A stretch of DNA of 64,000 nucleotides from Proteus vulgaris. GTDB lineage: Bacteria > Pseudomonadota > Gammaproteobacteria > Enterobacterales > Enterobacteriaceae. The position numbers were made by a program, and so were the translations under genes. The DNA lies in contig NZ_CP137920.1 of assembly GCF_033708015.1 (NCBI RefSeq), positions 930,001 through 994,000 on the forward strand. Direction: 5' to 3'. The notes beneath the pieces were generated by a model. That model was not told the DNA's origin. It did not search any database and worked only from the letters and a program-made list of their open reading frames with translations. Within the stretch, counting starts at the first letter, position 1. Every line of letters starts with the position of its first letter. Positions 26,423-36,421 of this stretch are shown in pieces.

Positions 26423-28036
26423 TTAGCTGTTAAATATATCATCAAAAGTGAAATTACCCACAAGGTCTATTGTATGAATGGACTTTGTAGATGGTATTTC
26501 TTCTGAAATGGAGAGTTGGGTAGTGTTTTCTATATCATGATAATTAATAGAAATAACAACATTCTTATTTTTAATTAATTTATTAATGTTAAAAATACGA
26601 TGATTATTATCAACAAATAGTAAAAAATCTTCACTTTTATTGAAGTCCATAATTTTATAATGGCTATTATTGTAATTAATACCTAATATAAATAGATCTC
26701 TTCCTTTTCCACCACTAAGTTGATTACATCCATTGTCATCCCAAAGAATATCATTTCCATCAGAACCATACAGGATGTCATCACCTTCACCACCATAAAG
26801 CCAATCATTGCCTTTCCCTCCTTGAAGTATATCATTGCCATTATTACCATAAATAATGTCGTTTCCTTGATTTCCATAAAGGTGATTATCCACACCGTTA
26901 CCAATAATAATGTCATCATTGATACCACCAATAGCATTCTCAATGATGGTGCCATATGCGATAGAGAGATTACCTCGTAATCCTCCAATATCAGAAAAAG
27001 TGCCTTCATTGAGATCTATTTTTTGTTTTGCGCTATATTTATAAAAATTAAGTGTATCAATACCACCGGCATCCCAAATACAACTGATAATGACATCATT
27101 GGGTGAGGTTAAGCTATAGTGCTCTCTTTGCGTATTAGAATCAAAGCCATAGATAGTATCATCCGTTCGAGTTGTTACATTTACACCATAGAATTTTTGA
27201 ATGACATAGATATCGATTAATAGTGGAGACATAGGAAAAAGTCCATCCAATTCAGCTTCTTCTGTTCTTGGATATCGATATGCCATCACTGAATATTTGA
27301 AACTATTCTCTTCAATATCAGGGGTATTATAATCATCCCATTTAAAGAAATGAGGTAAACCTAGAGCATGCCCAGTTTCATGTATATAAGTTTGAGTTTC
27401 TTTATTTCCTTTTTGAAAAATAATGGGTTTATTATTTATATGACCATTTTCATTATTGTTTTTATATAAAGTAATATGGGTATCTGTTTCAATATAATAA
27501 TAATTTATATTGTCTGATTTTTTTTTAAATAAATTAATTTTATTCTTTTGTTCTAATGTTAGATCATTTTTATTGAATCTTTTTATATGTACTGTTTCGG
27601 AGATATTTATCCAAACATGTCCTCCACCACTATAATCAGTGACTTTCTCTATTTTTTTATTTGGATCTGTATTGTTTAATGGGAATGTTGCAACACCCGC
27701 AACTAAATGAGAATCGTTTTTTGTTATTTCATTTATATTATTATAGACGCCAAATTTAATATTAGTATCGTATATATTATCTTTTTTGGTAAATTTAATG
27801 TTGGTAACATCAGACCATTGTTGTAATGTTTTCTCTGCAACTTCTTGTTGATATTTGTTTAATGTTGTAATAGTTTTATATTTATTACCTCGTAAATAGC
27901 TCCAGTCAGGAAAACTATATGTTATTTCTGTAAATATATCACCAGTGTTTTTTTTATTCCATCTCTTTAACGGTGCATAACTCTTTATTACAGCAATAAT
28001 AACACCTACTCCATTTGAATACTCTTGATAAGCCAT
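26423..28036 (-). CDS. ZapA-like serralysin/RTX metalloprotease, paralogue 1
   Basis: A 537-residue secreted protease. The zinc motif HETGHALGLPH (residues 219-229) keeps HExxHxxGxxH, the Met-turn is VMAYRYP, and RTX repeats include NQGNDIIYGNNGNDILQGG and GGEGDDILYGSDGNDILW. Relative to ZapA it carries about 40 extra residues before the zinc site (around 130-210), probably a surface insertion. It is more AT-rich than zapA and lacks its own exporter genes; ZapBCD would be the natural export route. HI4320-type P. mirabilis is known to carry several zapA homologues at this locus. Confidence 0.9.
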   Translation of the reverse strand: MAYQEYSNGVGVIIAVIKSYAPLKRWNKKNTGDIFTEITYSFPDWSYLRGNKYKTITTLNKYQQEVAEKTLQQWSDVTNIKFTKKDNIYDTNIKFGVYNNINEITKNDSHLVAGVATFPLNNTDPNKKIEKVTDYSGGGHVWINISETVHIKRFNKNDLTLEQKNKINLFKKKSDNINYYYIETDTHITLYKNNNENGHINNKPIIFQKGNKETQTYIHETGHALGLPHFFKWDDYNTPDIEENSFKYSVMAYRYPRTEEAELDGLFPMSPLLIDIYVIQKFYGVNVTTRTDDTIYGFDSNTQREHYSLTSPNDVIISCIWDAGGIDTLNFYKYSAKQKIDLNEGTFSDIGGLRGNLSIAYGTIIENAIGGINDDIIIGNGVDNHLYGNQGNDIIYGNNGNDILQGGKGNDWLYGGEGDDILYGSDGNDILWDDNGCNQLSGGKGRDLFILGINYNNSHYKIMDFNKSEDFLLFVDNNHRIFNINKLIKNKNVVISINYHDIENTTQLSISEEIPSTKSIHTIDLVGNFTFDDIFNS

Positions 28037-28671
28037 TTTTTTCCTATTTAAAAATCCATTTTCTTTTCTTTAGTATGCTATATATCAATATTTATTTATC
28101 TTTAAAAAAAAAGATAAACTATCATCTTTATAAGATAACAAGTAATTTATGGTAAATTTCAGTGAGTTATTTTATTTAATAGTAAACAAAAAGATAAGTA
28201 CTAGTATTAATTTATATAAAGGAAATATAAATTAAATAGGTTGCTAGTCTTTTATTTTATTGTTTTAGCAAAATCTTGTTTATATCATCGATAAAAAATG
28301 ACGATTTTTATTGAGTTATTATGATACGAAAGTAAAGGGGGTGATATTATCATCAACCCGTTTTAACGGAGATCTCTGCGATTATACATTTTTTTGATCA
28401 TATGAGATTGATGTAAAAAAGGGGGGAGGAGTGTGACTTTCATGGTTGTTTAAATACATTATGCTTTTTAGATACTATAAAATAGTATTATTCATTAAAT
28501 AATAGTTGCTTAATAGTTACTCATTAATATAAATCTAGAGAGGAAAAGTATATTTTTGAATAATTTTGAATTTAAGCGCGTTTTCAGTTTAGGTAATATA
28601 ATGATGTAAATAAATCTAATATTTAATTTTTTTCGTTGATTTTATTATTTGTGCTTTAAATAATAAATTTC
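28037..28671. other. AT-rich leader/promoter region of paralogue 1
   Basis: No gene seen. A segment at about 28512-28597 aligns by eye with about 26185-26270 upstream of zapA (shared AATCTAGAG and TTTTTGAATAATT cores), suggesting the regulatory DNA was duplicated together with the protease genes. Confidence 0.5.
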
Positions 28672-28741
28672 TTTATACCTTTATACCTTTATACCTTTAT
28701 ACCTTTATACCTTTATACCTTTATACCTTTATACCTTTATA
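28672..28741. repeat. 8-bp tandem repeat (TTTATACC), about 8.75 copies
   Basis: An uninterrupted array of TTTATACC from 28672 to 28741 lies between the two protease paralogues, downstream of the gene at 28848-30644 and about 640 bp upstream of the start at 28036. Such perfect short arrays gain and lose units by slippage. Confidence 0.95.
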
Positions 28742-28797
28742 GTGTATCTATATGCTTTATGAGATGTTTCTTTATAACTAAAAATATATAATATATT

Positions 28798-28819
28798 ACT
28801 TGATGAATTTTCATCAAGT
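28798..28819 (-). terminator. Probable terminator after paralogue 2
   Basis: ACTTGATGA (28798-28806) and TCATCAAGT (28811-28819) form a perfect 9-bp stem with a 4-nt loop, 29 bp beyond the stop of the minus-strand gene at 28848. The following minus-strand bases are A/T-rich but not a pure T run. Confidence 0.65.
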
Positions 28820-28847
28820 AATATAAGAAGTAATAGTGGTGTTTTAA

Positions 28848-30644
28848 TTAACAGAATAAATCTTCATATTCATACTTACCAATTAAGTTAATATTTAAAT
28901 ATTGAGGTGTGGAAATTTCCGCTGTGTTTATTTTTAAATTGGTAATATTATTTACATTGTCATAATAAAGATTACCCTCATTGTTATTTAAATGATTAGA
29001 ATTAACAATGTTGATTTTTTTTGTAATATTACCATCATCTGTTTTTTTATATAAAAATATTTTATCAATGCCAGATTCAAAATCAGTAATTAAATTTGAG
29101 GAATCATTATTTTCGATATTAAAACTAAATGTATCATAACCTGTACCGCCAGTTAATTTGTTATTACCCATTCCTGCATCTAAATAATCATTACCTTCAC
29201 CCCCATAAAGTACATCATCACCTTTACTACTAATTAAAATATCATTGCCTAAGCCGCCATCAAGCATATTATTTCCAGCTGAGTCCCAAAGGTAATCATT
29301 TCCTTCTCCACCATATAGGTAATCGTTGCCATCAGAACCTATTAGATAATCATCACCTTGTTCTCCATATAAATAGTCATCACCTTGTTCTCCGTAAAGA
29401 TAATCATTTCCTTCTCCACCATATAAAAAATCATTACCTCCTTTACCATATAACGTGTCATCACCACACTGACCAGATAGTTTGTTATTAGCATCATTTC
29501 CAGAGATAATATCAGATTTACTGCCTCCGATTGCATTTTCAATAACCGTATCATAGGCAATAGAAATATTGGCACGTAATCCTCCTACATCAGAAAAACC
29601 GCCTTCACTAAGATCTATTTTTTGGTCAACGGTATATTTTGAAAAATCGAATGTATCTATTCCGCCAGCATCCCAAATACATGCAATAATTTTGTCTTCA
29701 GATGTTTTTAATGAATAATAATCTTTTTTTGTATTAGAATTAAAACCATAAATGGTATTGCCAATGTGTGTGGATTTATTCTGCCCATATGTTGCTTGAA
29801 TAGCGTAAACATCCATTAATTGCGGTGTTAAAGGATGCATCCCTTGATGATCAGCATCGCTAGAGTCTGGAACGTTATACGCCATTATTGAATATTTATA
29901 GGTGTTTTCCTCACAATCAATTGATTGTTGTCGAGTAAATGTATGATGTAGACCAAGAGCATGACCTATTTCGTGACTAATTGCTTTCTGAGTGTAGGGT
30001 TCTTCTTTTAATACATTTTTACTATCATCAATATGAGCTCGAGCATTATTATTTTTTAATAGAATATAATATTTATCATGTTCTTCAATTGAATATTCAA
30101 TAATATCTGCTTTAGATTTAAAATAATTTACTTTTATTTGTTGTTCTGGAGTTATTGTCGATTTAGTAATATATTCAATATTCATATCAGACATGTTTAT
30201 CCAAACTTGTCCACTGAACGTATAATCTTCAACTTTCTCTATTTTGCTTTCTGCTATTTTATACTTTTTTTCTATATTATTTGGATGAAAGGCAAATCCT
30301 CTTACGGAATGGCTTCTATAATTTCCAATCTCACTAAGATTATTATACATACCAAATTTCAGGTCTGTATCTTTTTCGTCGCTTACTTCTATGAATTTAA
30401 TATTGGCAACATCTTCCCACTGCTGGAGCTTTGCTCTAACTAAATCTTTTCCTTTATCATTAAATGTTGTCAATGTTTTATATTTATCACCTCTTAATGC
30501 TGACCAATTAGGAAAGCTATAGGTAATTTCAGTATAACCTTTTTCAATATTATAATTTTCCCACTTACCAAGTGTTTCATTTATTTTCATTATATTATAA
30601 ATACAATTGAAATTAGGTGATATATATTTTAAATATTTATTCAT
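28848..30644 (-). CDS. ZapA-like serralysin/RTX metalloprotease, paralogue 2
   Basis: A 598-residue secreted protease. The zinc motif HEIGHALGLHH is at residues 224-234, the Met-turn IMAYNVP. It has a greatly extended RTX block of about a dozen near-identical nonapeptides (GGEGNDYLYG, EQGDDYLYG, GSDGNDYLYG) at about residues 380-510, ending with a C-terminal domain containing NINLIGKYEYEDLF. It shares the ZapA-absent insertion before the zinc site with paralogue 1, so the two are each other's closest relatives. GAGG precedes ATG 30644. Export presumably uses ZapBCD. Confidence 0.9.
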   Translation of the reverse strand: MNKYLKYISPNFNCIYNIMKINETLGKWENYNIEKGYTEITYSFPNWSALRGDKYKTLTTFNDKGKDLVRAKLQQWEDVANIKFIEVSDEKDTDLKFGMYNNLSEIGNYRSHSVRGFAFHPNNIEKKYKIAESKIEKVEDYTFSGQVWINMSDMNIEYITKSTITPEQQIKVNYFKSKADIIEYSIEEHDKYYILLKNNNARAHIDDSKNVLKEEPYTQKAISHEIGHALGLHHTFTRQQSIDCEENTYKYSIMAYNVPDSSDADHQGMHPLTPQLMDVYAIQATYGQNKSTHIGNTIYGFNSNTKKDYYSLKTSEDKIIACIWDAGGIDTFDFSKYTVDQKIDLSEGGFSDVGGLRANISIAYDTVIENAIGGSKSDIISGNDANNKLSGQCGDDTLYGKGGNDFLYGGEGNDYLYGEQGDDYLYGEQGDDYLIGSDGNDYLYGGEGNDYLWDSAGNNMLDGGLGNDILISSKGDDVLYGGEGNDYLDAGMGNNKLTGGTGYDTFSFNIENNDSSNLITDFESGIDKIFLYKKTDDGNITKKINIVNSNHLNNNEGNLYYDNVNNITNLKINTAEISTPQYLNINLIGKYEYEDLFC

Positions 30645-30920
30645 GATTAATTTATCCTCTTTTTTAATCGTTATTAGTTTATCGATAACCCACTAAATGC
30701 CTTTCAAAAAAAAGAAATTTTTTTAATTATTTTGAAATTAATTAATCTTGTGAATTTTTATTGGGGTGTAAGGTGATAAAATTGATTATTATAGAATAAT
30801 GGTGGCGTATACTTTTATGTATTTACATCTAAATTAGATAGCTTATTAAATGAGCTATTTATATATGTCTGATTACTGTTTTATTGAGTTAATATGTGTT
30901 TATCAATAAATAATGATGAA
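30645..30920. other. Region upstream of protease paralogue 2
   Basis: No gene seen. It presumably holds the promoter of the minus-strand protease gene. Confidence 0.4.
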
Positions 30921-30921
30921 T

Positions 30922-31060
30922 AAAAAAGTGCTGTTATATCCATTAACAGCACTTTTTGTTTTTTTATTGTTAAATTTTACTACGTTAACCCTGGTGAGGT
31001 TGCCTGCTAGGAGACAGGTTTATTGATATAGACTAACTTTTTACTGCAAACTTCTTTTAT
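30922..31060 (-). ncRNA. Candidate small RNA ending at the orphan terminator
   Basis: If the terminator serves the minus strand, the transcript would include CCTGTCTCCTAGCAGG (CCTG/CAGG stem, about 31015-31000) and a CCTCACCAGGG segment before the 14-bp terminator stem. This stretch is less AT-rich than its surroundings. There is no open frame with a ribosome site. I do not recognise an Rfam family, and the strand and 5' end are guesses. Confidence 0.3.
30923..30957. terminator. Orphan strong terminator
   Basis: AAAAAGTGCTGTTA (30923-30936) pairs perfectly with TAACAGCACTTTTT (30944-30957) over 14 bp; T runs occur on both strands. No annotated gene ends here on either strand, which suggests a short untranslated transcript. 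Confidence 0.9.
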
Positions 31061-31185
31061 TTACCTCATTGTGAGAAAGGTGATTCTTTTTATTTTGGGT
31101 TTAATTTAAACTATCTGAACTAATATCTTATTGTTGTGCCGTTGTTTACCTTGGTACTTTGTGCATTTAGGAGCCAATTATAAAT

Positions 31186-32070
31186 ATGCCTTACATACCT
31201 AGAGAAAAAATAGATTACCAAGCTATTGGCTATCGTTTGCGTGCTTACCGCATAGCCTCTTCATTAAAAGCTGAAGATGTAGCAGAAAGCTTAGGCATTT
31301 CTCGTGCTGCTGTATATCGATTAGAAAAAGGCGAAATTGTTAAAATTGAGACACTTGATAATCTTGCTAGATTATTAAATACCTCGTTAACCAGTTTGTT
31401 GGGTATTAATACTGAATATTATTCAAGTGCAAATGGTTTTTTTGAACGAATGCGCCAACTTGAAACCCAATCTTCACATATCTATACCCACTTTGAGCCT
31501 TTCTCTTACTTATTAACTTCTGATTGTTATGACAAAACATTAATTGAAATGCTAACAGAGGCATCACCTTTAAATATTTTGTCTGAAAAACAACAAGAAG
31601 TTTTGTCTATCTTAAAAGAGCGTAAGAAACATCAGTTCTTACATTCACCGCATATTTATAACCTCATTAGCCAGCAACAAATTGAAAAGTTTCTTTATGT
31701 TGGCATGCTAGGTTCGGTAAATTTAACTAAAACACTGCAACAAGAAAGAAAAGAACGAGCAAAAAATGAAATTCTTCATTTAATTGAAAAGTTAGAACAA
31801 AAAAATAATTATCTTAATATTGCAATCATTTCAGATACGATGCCGTCTTTAACTTTCCAATTATTTTATCAAGATAAAGTCCCTCTTTCTTTAGCCGTTA
31901 GCCCGTTCCGTTTAGGAGAATTCCCTAATGTTAGTACGGGCATTGCTACTGTAACTTCTTCAACTGAGGCGATATTTCAATATCAATCTCTCTTTGATAA
32001 ATTGTGGTTAAAAGCGACCAAGGGGGATGATGCAATTAACCTTTTAAAGCAAATAGTGAGTTATTATTGA
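31186..32070 (+). CDS. XRE-family transcriptional regulator with large C-terminal domain
   Basis: A 294-residue protein with an N-terminal helix-turn-helix (about residues 12-70: IGYRLRAYRIASSLKAEDVAESL, then GISRAAVYRLEKGE) and a C-terminal region of about 220 residues that resembles no domain I can name. It may sense a metabolite. The gene converges on, and overlaps by 7 bp, the amidohydrolase gene at 32064-33320, so it could regulate that catabolic gene. It starts at ATG 31186 after AGGAGCC. Control of the zap genes is possible but not indicated by sequence. Confidence 0.8.
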   Translation: MPYIPREKIDYQAIGYRLRAYRIASSLKAEDVAESLGISRAAVYRLEKGEIVKIETLDNLARLLNTSLTSLLGINTEYYSSANGFFERMRQLETQSSHIYTHFEPFSYLLTSDCYDKTLIEMLTEASPLNILSEKQQEVLSILKERKKHQFLHSPHIYNLISQQQIEKFLYVGMLGSVNLTKTLQQERKERAKNEILHLIEKLEQKNNYLNIAIISDTMPSLTFQLFYQDKVPLSLAVSPFRLGEFPNVSTGIATVTSSTEAIFQYQSLFDKLWLKATKGDDAINLLKQIVSYY

Positions 32071-33320
32071 TTTGCTAATGTGCCTAATGTTTCTGCTAAT
32101 AAATCAGCAGCGACAGCAATATCACTAAATTCGGTAAATTCATCAGGATGATGACTAATACCGGCAACTGAAGGTGTAAAGATCATCGCCGTTGGATAAA
32201 GTGATGCCATATTCATTGAGTCATGCCCAGCACCACTTAACATGGTCATATAGTCTATATCGTGTTTTTGGCATAAATTTTCAATAACTTGGCAAATTGA
32301 ATCATCTAGTTTCACGGGGACTTCAGCAGAAATTGGTTGAACATCAATAGAGACACCAAAATCTTTTTCTGCTTTTTCAACACTATTATTTAGGCGTTGT
32401 ACAACACGTTGAATACTTTCAGTATCAATACCACGAATATCAACAGAGAATTTTACTTGTCCTGGAATGACGTTCATGGAATTCGGAACAACATTGAGTT
32501 TACCCACAGTGCCTACTGTGCCATAAACGGCTTCAGTGCATGCAGCATGGTTGATATCAATGATAATCCCCGAACTTGCCACTAATGCATCTTGACGTTG
32601 GTACATCGGTGTTGCACCAGAGTGATCCGCATGGCCATTAACCGTGATTGAAAAACGTGTTGGTGCTGCAATACCATTGACAATACCAATCGTTTTTTTG
32701 TCATTCTCAAGTCGTTTACCTTGCTCAATATGAAGCTCAACAAAAGCACTAAAACGATCTTTTGTAATGATGCAATTATCAAAATTGTCATGCTGATAAC
32801 CTAAAGATTTTAGTACGTCAAAGAAATTATTGCCGTCATCATCTCTATTTTGTTCCCAGCGTGCTTTATCTATTTTTCCTGTTAATACCTTACTGCCAAT
32901 ACACGAAAATCCAAAACGACTAGATTCTTCCGCACGAAAAACAACAAGCTCAAGGTCACGTTTAAGTTGTTGTGGTTTATATTGCATTAAGGCATAAAAC
33001 CCTGCGATAACGCCTAAAGCCCCATCATAAGCGCCACCTTGAGGAACTGTATCAAGATGAGATCCTGTACCTACTGCGGGTAGTGAGCGATCTTTACCCG
33101 GTAAACGTGCGTAAAGTGTACCAATGCCATCACGATAAACTTCAAGACCCGCTTCTTTCATTAAACCCGCAAGATACAAGTGTGCGGCTTCATCTTCTTC
33201 ACCATAAGCAATACGAGTGATCCCTTTGCCGCTGTTATCTTTTTTGTAAATTTGCATTGTCTCAATTAATGCTTTCATATCATCAATTGAATACTGAGTT
33301 GCTGTATTTTTTTGAGTCAT
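32064..33320 (-). CDS. M20-family amidohydrolase (allantoate / N-carbamoyl-amino-acid amidohydrolase type)
   Basis: A 418-residue binuclear metallohydrolase. Motifs include GTGSHLDTVPQGGAYDGALGVIAG (metal-binding His and Asp), the VVFRAEESSRFGFSCIGSK block, FVELHIEQGKRLE, TVNGHADHSGATPM and LSGAGHDSMNM. These define the hydantoinase/carbamoylase subgroup that cleaves carbamoyl or ureido groups. ATG at 33320 (MTQKNTATQYS) with GGGAGAA upstream is preferred over an open frame extending to 33395. The precise substrate cannot be set by reading. Confidence 0.85.
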   Translation of the reverse strand: MTQKNTATQYSIDDMKALIETMQIYKKDNSGKGITRIAYGEEDEAAHLYLAGLMKEAGLEVYRDGIGTLYARLPGKDRSLPAVGTGSHLDTVPQGGAYDGALGVIAGFYALMQYKPQQLKRDLELVVFRAEESSRFGFSCIGSKVLTGKIDKARWEQNRDDDGNNFFDVLKSLGYQHDNFDNCIITKDRFSAFVELHIEQGKRLENDKKTIGIVNGIAAPTRFSITVNGHADHSGATPMYQRQDALVASSGIIIDINHAACTEAVYGTVGTVGKLNVVPNSMNVIPGQVKFSVDIRGIDTESIQRVVQRLNNSVEKAEKDFGVSIDVQPISAEVPVKLDDSICQVIENLCQKHDIDYMTMLSGAGHDSMNMASLYPTAMIFTPSVAGISHHPDEFTEFSDIAVAADLLAETLGTLANQ

Positions 33321-33395
33321 AAGAGAATTCTCCCGTGGTTTCTGTAATATCCTTTTGTCTAAAAAATGAGACAATTTAAGGATTAAAAAAGCCAT

Positions 33396-34639
33396 CTTTA
33401 AAGATGGTCACTATTTTTATAATCATTGCTTATTATATTTACTGCTGAAGTTATATCTCGTCAACGATTATTGAGATGAATTTCATATTCTGTGAGATAG
33501 GTATTAATAAAAAACAGATATATATATGGAGTATTTCTTAAATGAACTTAAATTGTATGATAAATGTTATAAATTAGATCGCTTTGATTTTAAAAATATA
33601 AAAACCATATATTTAAGGTTTTAAATGAAAATAAGAATTAGTAAGGATAGTGGTTTTTTAATTTAGCGAAGCTTTATTTTATTATAATTGAACTTCATTT
33701 TACCTAAAGATCATTTTATTTTAAACTCAATTAGATCGGATTGATTTAATTATTTGTTATCTTAAAAAGAATAAATTATATATTTAAATATGATGGTAAT
33801 TTATATTAAGTTATGATCAGAAAATTAAATGATTAAAGAAAAAATAATATTTTAGTGAGTAAGTTAAGCGCTAATGTGGTAAGACTGGCTTTGAATTTAA
33901 GGTGAGGGGGAGATTGGGAATATATGTATCAATAAAATATAAAAATAGCATTAATTACGTCTTTATTTTGCTAAATTACCAGATGAATGATTTTATAAAC
34001 TGATTAAAGACGGCAGTTTCCTAAACCCATTAAATTAGGGAGACGTTCACGTTGGTACAACCACGAAGTAGGAACTTGCCTAAAAGAATAAATTGCATAT
34101 CAAGAAAATAATCACCTTTTCTTTCTCGTTATTATTTTTAGTTATTCCTTACCTTAATTACATTATTCCATTTCAATCACTTTCATCATATTACTGATGA
34201 GGAATAATCATATCTGTCATTTCTATTATTATTACTTTTATCTATTATTAATCCGCCTAAATTAGAGGTGAGGTTGTTTTTATAATACGAATACATTCGA
34301 TTTATACATATTCAATACAATGAATCCATAAAAAATAATGCGTATTATTAATTGTGCTAATCATTTTGCTCTTTCCTTTTCTTCACCCCAATCTATAAAA
34401 AAAAGAATGCTCTCATAAAACGATGTAATACCTTGATAATAAATTAAATATTTATTTAATGTAAATTTGTCTTGATTTTTGCATGTCAATCTAGCTAAAT
34501 GTTTCAAGTTGAAATAAAGCAATAAATTTAATTAATATAATATTATTAATGTTTTGGTGTCTTTTCAGCTTTTAAATCAATCAATAGCTTATTTAAACAC
34601 GGTATATATCAATTAAGGGTCATAGGAATTATTAATATA
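33396..34639. other. Long AT-rich intergenic region before the CDI locus
   Basis: About 1.2 kb without a credible gene. A more GC-balanced island at about 34000-34085 contains GTTGGTACAACCACGAAGTA and GGAACTTGCC, which resembles the right-end/guide-scaffold region of IS605-type elements and may be a relic. The promoter of the cdiB gene should lie in the last few hundred bases. Confidence 0.45.
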
Positions 34640-36343
34640 ATGAATATGAAGTGCGACTTTACACGGACGATTTTATTTTCTTTTTGTTTTTTCTCTGCTT
34701 CGTTAATGGCAGCCCCTCAATTTACACCACCAGAAAAAGCCGTTGCGATTGATGTTAATGAGCAACAGCGTCAGCAAGAACGTGAACGGGCATTACAAGC
34801 ACAAAATACGCCTAAGGTTGATACTCGCCTTTCTCGTTCTGATGTGAATTTACCCGACTATCCAAGTAATGAAAGTCCCTGCTTTGTGATGAACACATTT
34901 TCACTGGAAGGCAATGCTTCAGATGATTTTCAGTGGGCATTAAACGTCGCTGATGACGCTAAAGGGCGTTGCTTAGGTCGGCAAGGTATTTTACTCGTGA
35001 TGAATAAAGTTCAAAATGCCCTTTTATCTAAAGGGTATGTGACAACTCGCGTCATGGCACAAGAGCAAGATCTCACTCAAGGCCATTTAACGCTAACGTT
35101 ACAGCCAGGGCGTATTAATACCATTCGTTTTGAAGAAGGGGTTTCGTGGCGTGGCCGTTTGTGGAATGCCATTCCTGCCTCAAAGGGCGATGTTCTTAAT
35201 TTACGTGATATTGAGCAAGGACTCGAAAACTTTAAGCGCGTCCCCAATGTGACGGCTGATATTCAAATTGTCCCCGGTAAAGAGGATGCCACCAGTGATC
35301 TCGTGGTCAGTTGGCAAGAAAAGCGACCTTTTCGTTTGAGTATAGGGTTAGATGACAGTGGTTCAAAAAGCACAGGACGTTATTTAGGATCTGCAACGCT
35401 CTCTGTTGATGCCCCTTTTGCCCAAAACGATCTGTTTTATGCCAATGTGGGTAAAGATTTTTTTGATAATGGGCCTTTTGGTAATCGCTCTTATACCTTT
35501 AACTATTTTATTCCTGTTGGTAATTGGGGCGTTGCCGCTAACTACAATCATTATACCTATCATCAAAACATTCCTAATGCGAATGAGATATTGCGCTACA
35601 GCGGGGAAAGCGACAATACCCAATTTACCGTATCCCGATTGCTATTTCGTAATCAGTTTCATAAAACCACACTCAATATGCGGGTCTATCGTAAGCATTC
35701 TACTAATGCGGTTAATGGGATTGATATTGACCAACAACACCGCCGTACCGCTGGGTGGGAAATTGGTTTTAATCAACGCAGTTACTTTGGTAATAGAACC
35801 TTAGATGCCAATATCAATTGGCGCCGTGGTACGGGGGCATTTGGAGCCATTCGCGCCCCCGAAGAAGACACTCACAGTGGTAGCGCAAGAACAGGGCTTT
35901 TATTAGGCGATATCAGTTTTAATCAGCCTTTTGCTTTAGGTGAACAGCCTTGGCGCTGGAATACGACACTACGTGGTCAATGGAGCCAACATGCCTTAAC
36001 CCCACAAGACAGAATGACCATCGGTGGGCGCTATACCGTGCGCGGTTTTGATGGTGAACAGATGCTTTCTGGTGAAAAAGCCATTCTGTTACGTAATGAC
36101 ATTGCGTGGAATGTTTTTTCTAAAGGACAAGAACTCTATTTAGGCCTTGATTATGGGCGAGTTGAAGGACAAAACACCCGAAATCTTGTTGGTCACCAAT
36201 TATCTGGCACGGCGTTAGGATTGCGCGGATCATTATGGTCACGGTTCAGTTATGACGTTTTTACGGGTATTCCCCTTTATAAACCAGAAGGATTTCATAC
36301 TTCTGGGGCAACCGCAAGCTTTAGCCTTAACATCGAAATTTAG
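34640..36343 (+). CDS. cdiB: Two-partner secretion outer-membrane transporter (CdiB/ShlB type)
   Basis: A 567-residue TpsB/Omp85-family translocator. It has a signal peptide (about 1-24, SLMAAP), a basic/Gln-rich linker helix, POTRA domains (CFVMNTFSLEG; LQPGRINTIRFEEGVSWRGR), and a 16-strand barrel with the conserved RGFDGEQ motif (about residue 475) and terminal strand ASFSLNIEI. It exports the giant effector encoded 78 bp downstream. ATG 34640 or 34646 are both possible. It could also be called HpmB-like, but the partner's CDI-type C-terminus favours CdiB. Confidence 0.92.
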   Translation: MNMKCDFTRTILFSFCFFSASLMAAPQFTPPEKAVAIDVNEQQRQQERERALQAQNTPKVDTRLSRSDVNLPDYPSNESPCFVMNTFSLEGNASDDFQWALNVADDAKGRCLGRQGILLVMNKVQNALLSKGYVTTRVMAQEQDLTQGHLTLTLQPGRINTIRFEEGVSWRGRLWNAIPASKGDVLNLRDIEQGLENFKRVPNVTADIQIVPGKEDATSDLVVSWQEKRPFRLSIGLDDSGSKSTGRYLGSATLSVDAPFAQNDLFYANVGKDFFDNGPFGNRSYTFNYFIPVGNWGVAANYNHYTYHQNIPNANEILRYSGESDNTQFTVSRLLFRNQFHKTTLNMRVYRKHSTNAVNGIDIDQQHRRTAGWEIGFNQRSYFGNRTLDANINWRRGTGAFGAIRAPEEDTHSGSARTGLLLGDISFNQPFALGEQPWRWNTTLRGQWSQHALTPQDRMTIGGRYTVRGFDGEQMLSGEKAILLRNDIAWNVFSKGQELYLGLDYGRVEGQNTRNLVGHQLSGTALGLRGSLWSRFSYDVFTGIPLYKPEGFHTSGATASFSLNIEI

Positions 36344-36421
36344 TCTTGATAGATGTGGTTATTCCCCATGGTTTAACCCGCCTTTTATTTTCTTGGATGG
36401 TCAGTTTTAAAGGTATTATCT

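Noticed and set aside
29150..29480. Regular short repeats suggesting a CRISPR array
   Set aside because: They are RTX calcium-binding nonapeptide codons within the protease reading frame; there are no unique spacers and no cas genes.
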